Shown piece by piece: positions 21,746 to 21,831 of a stretch of DNA of 21,831 nucleotides (position 1 is its first letter; the number at the start of each line of letters is the position of its first letter). The DNA comes from Cytophagales bacterium (GTDB taxonomy: Bacteria > Bacteroidota > Bacteroidia > Cytophagales > Cyclobacteriaceae). The translations under genes were made by a program, and so were the position numbers. A model generated the notes under the pieces. The model searched no databases. It was not told the origin of the DNA and was given only the letters and a program-made list of their open reading frames with translations. The stretch is taken from positions 1-21,831 of the forward strand of contig DNTA01000017.1 of assembly GCA_003500135.1 (NCBI GenBank). The letters are read 5' to 3'.

Positions 21746-21831
21746 TGTTTTAATATTTTCGGTTTTACATTTTAGAATTATTGGTTTGATCAAACTCATT
21801 TAGTTAGTAGCACAGGGTTCAGATTTATTAC
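21746..21831. other. Upstream region at right window edge
   Basis: These 86 bases hold the leader of the TraB/GumN gene. No complete promoter or other gene was recognised. Confidence 0.4.

Noticed and set aside
1..21831. CRISPR arrays, tRNA or rRNA genes, insertion sequences, integrases or attachment repeats
   Set aside because: No regularly spaced repeats, cloverleaf-like sequence, transposase or recombinase motif was seen on either strand by reading.

Overview
The window reads as chromosomal DNA of a Bacteroidota bacterium, probably a marine or aquatic relative of the Cytophagales. The reasons are the TonB receptor with an N-terminal carboxypeptidase-regulatory-like domain, the sulfatase / DUF1080 / Gfo-Idh-MocA gene set, Tat-exported oxidoreductases, many lipoproteins, AT-rich spacers and one good match to the Bacteroidota promoter element TAnnTTTG. 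No rRNA, tRNA, CRISPR array, insertion sequence or phage gene was seen.

Layout. (1) 1-252, minus: the 5' part of a lipid A deacylase-like (acyloxyacyl hydrolase family) gene that runs off the left edge. (2) 403-8637, plus: a compact seven-gene run. It encodes a DUF2064 GT-A-fold protein, a TonB-dependent receptor, a YnjB-like solute-binding lipoprotein, two ABC permeases, an ABC ATPase and a radical SAM enzyme. The last five genes abut or overlap by 4-11 bases. It looks like one outer-membrane-to-cytoplasm uptake route for an unidentified solute, ending in a radical SAM step. This is the best candidate for an undescribed system here. (3) 8639-13815, minus, convergent with (2) and only one base from it: an envelope glycolipid operon. 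In transcription order it has an ArnT-like membrane glycosyltransferase, a polyprenyl-phosphate glycosyltransferase, a UPF0104 membrane protein, a PAP2 phosphatase and a UDP-glucuronate 4-epimerase-like enzyme. Together they suggest lipid A (or another lipid-linked glycan) being dephosphorylated and decorated with a uronic acid, perhaps galacturonate. The ArnT-like gene appears to carry a one-base frameshift near its 3' end. (4) 14050-19655, minus: an exported carbohydrate operon (sulfatase lipoprotein, double DUF1080 protein, two Tat-exported Gfo/Idh/MocA oxidoreductases) that ends in a strong hairpin terminator. (5) 19805-20824, plus: a phosphotriesterase-family lipoprotein transcribed divergently from (4). 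(6) 20876-21745, minus: a TraB/GumN-family secreted protein, convergent with (5) across a shared hairpin.

Working together: blocks (1) and (3) both point to outer-membrane lipid remodelling. Blocks (4) and (5) could form a periplasmic route that desulfates a sugar, oxidises it to a 3-keto form and hydrolyses the resulting glycoside or lactone, although no SusC/SusD pair is present. Block (2) is a self-contained import system with an unknown substrate. Functions are assigned from motifs read by eye; no database search was run.
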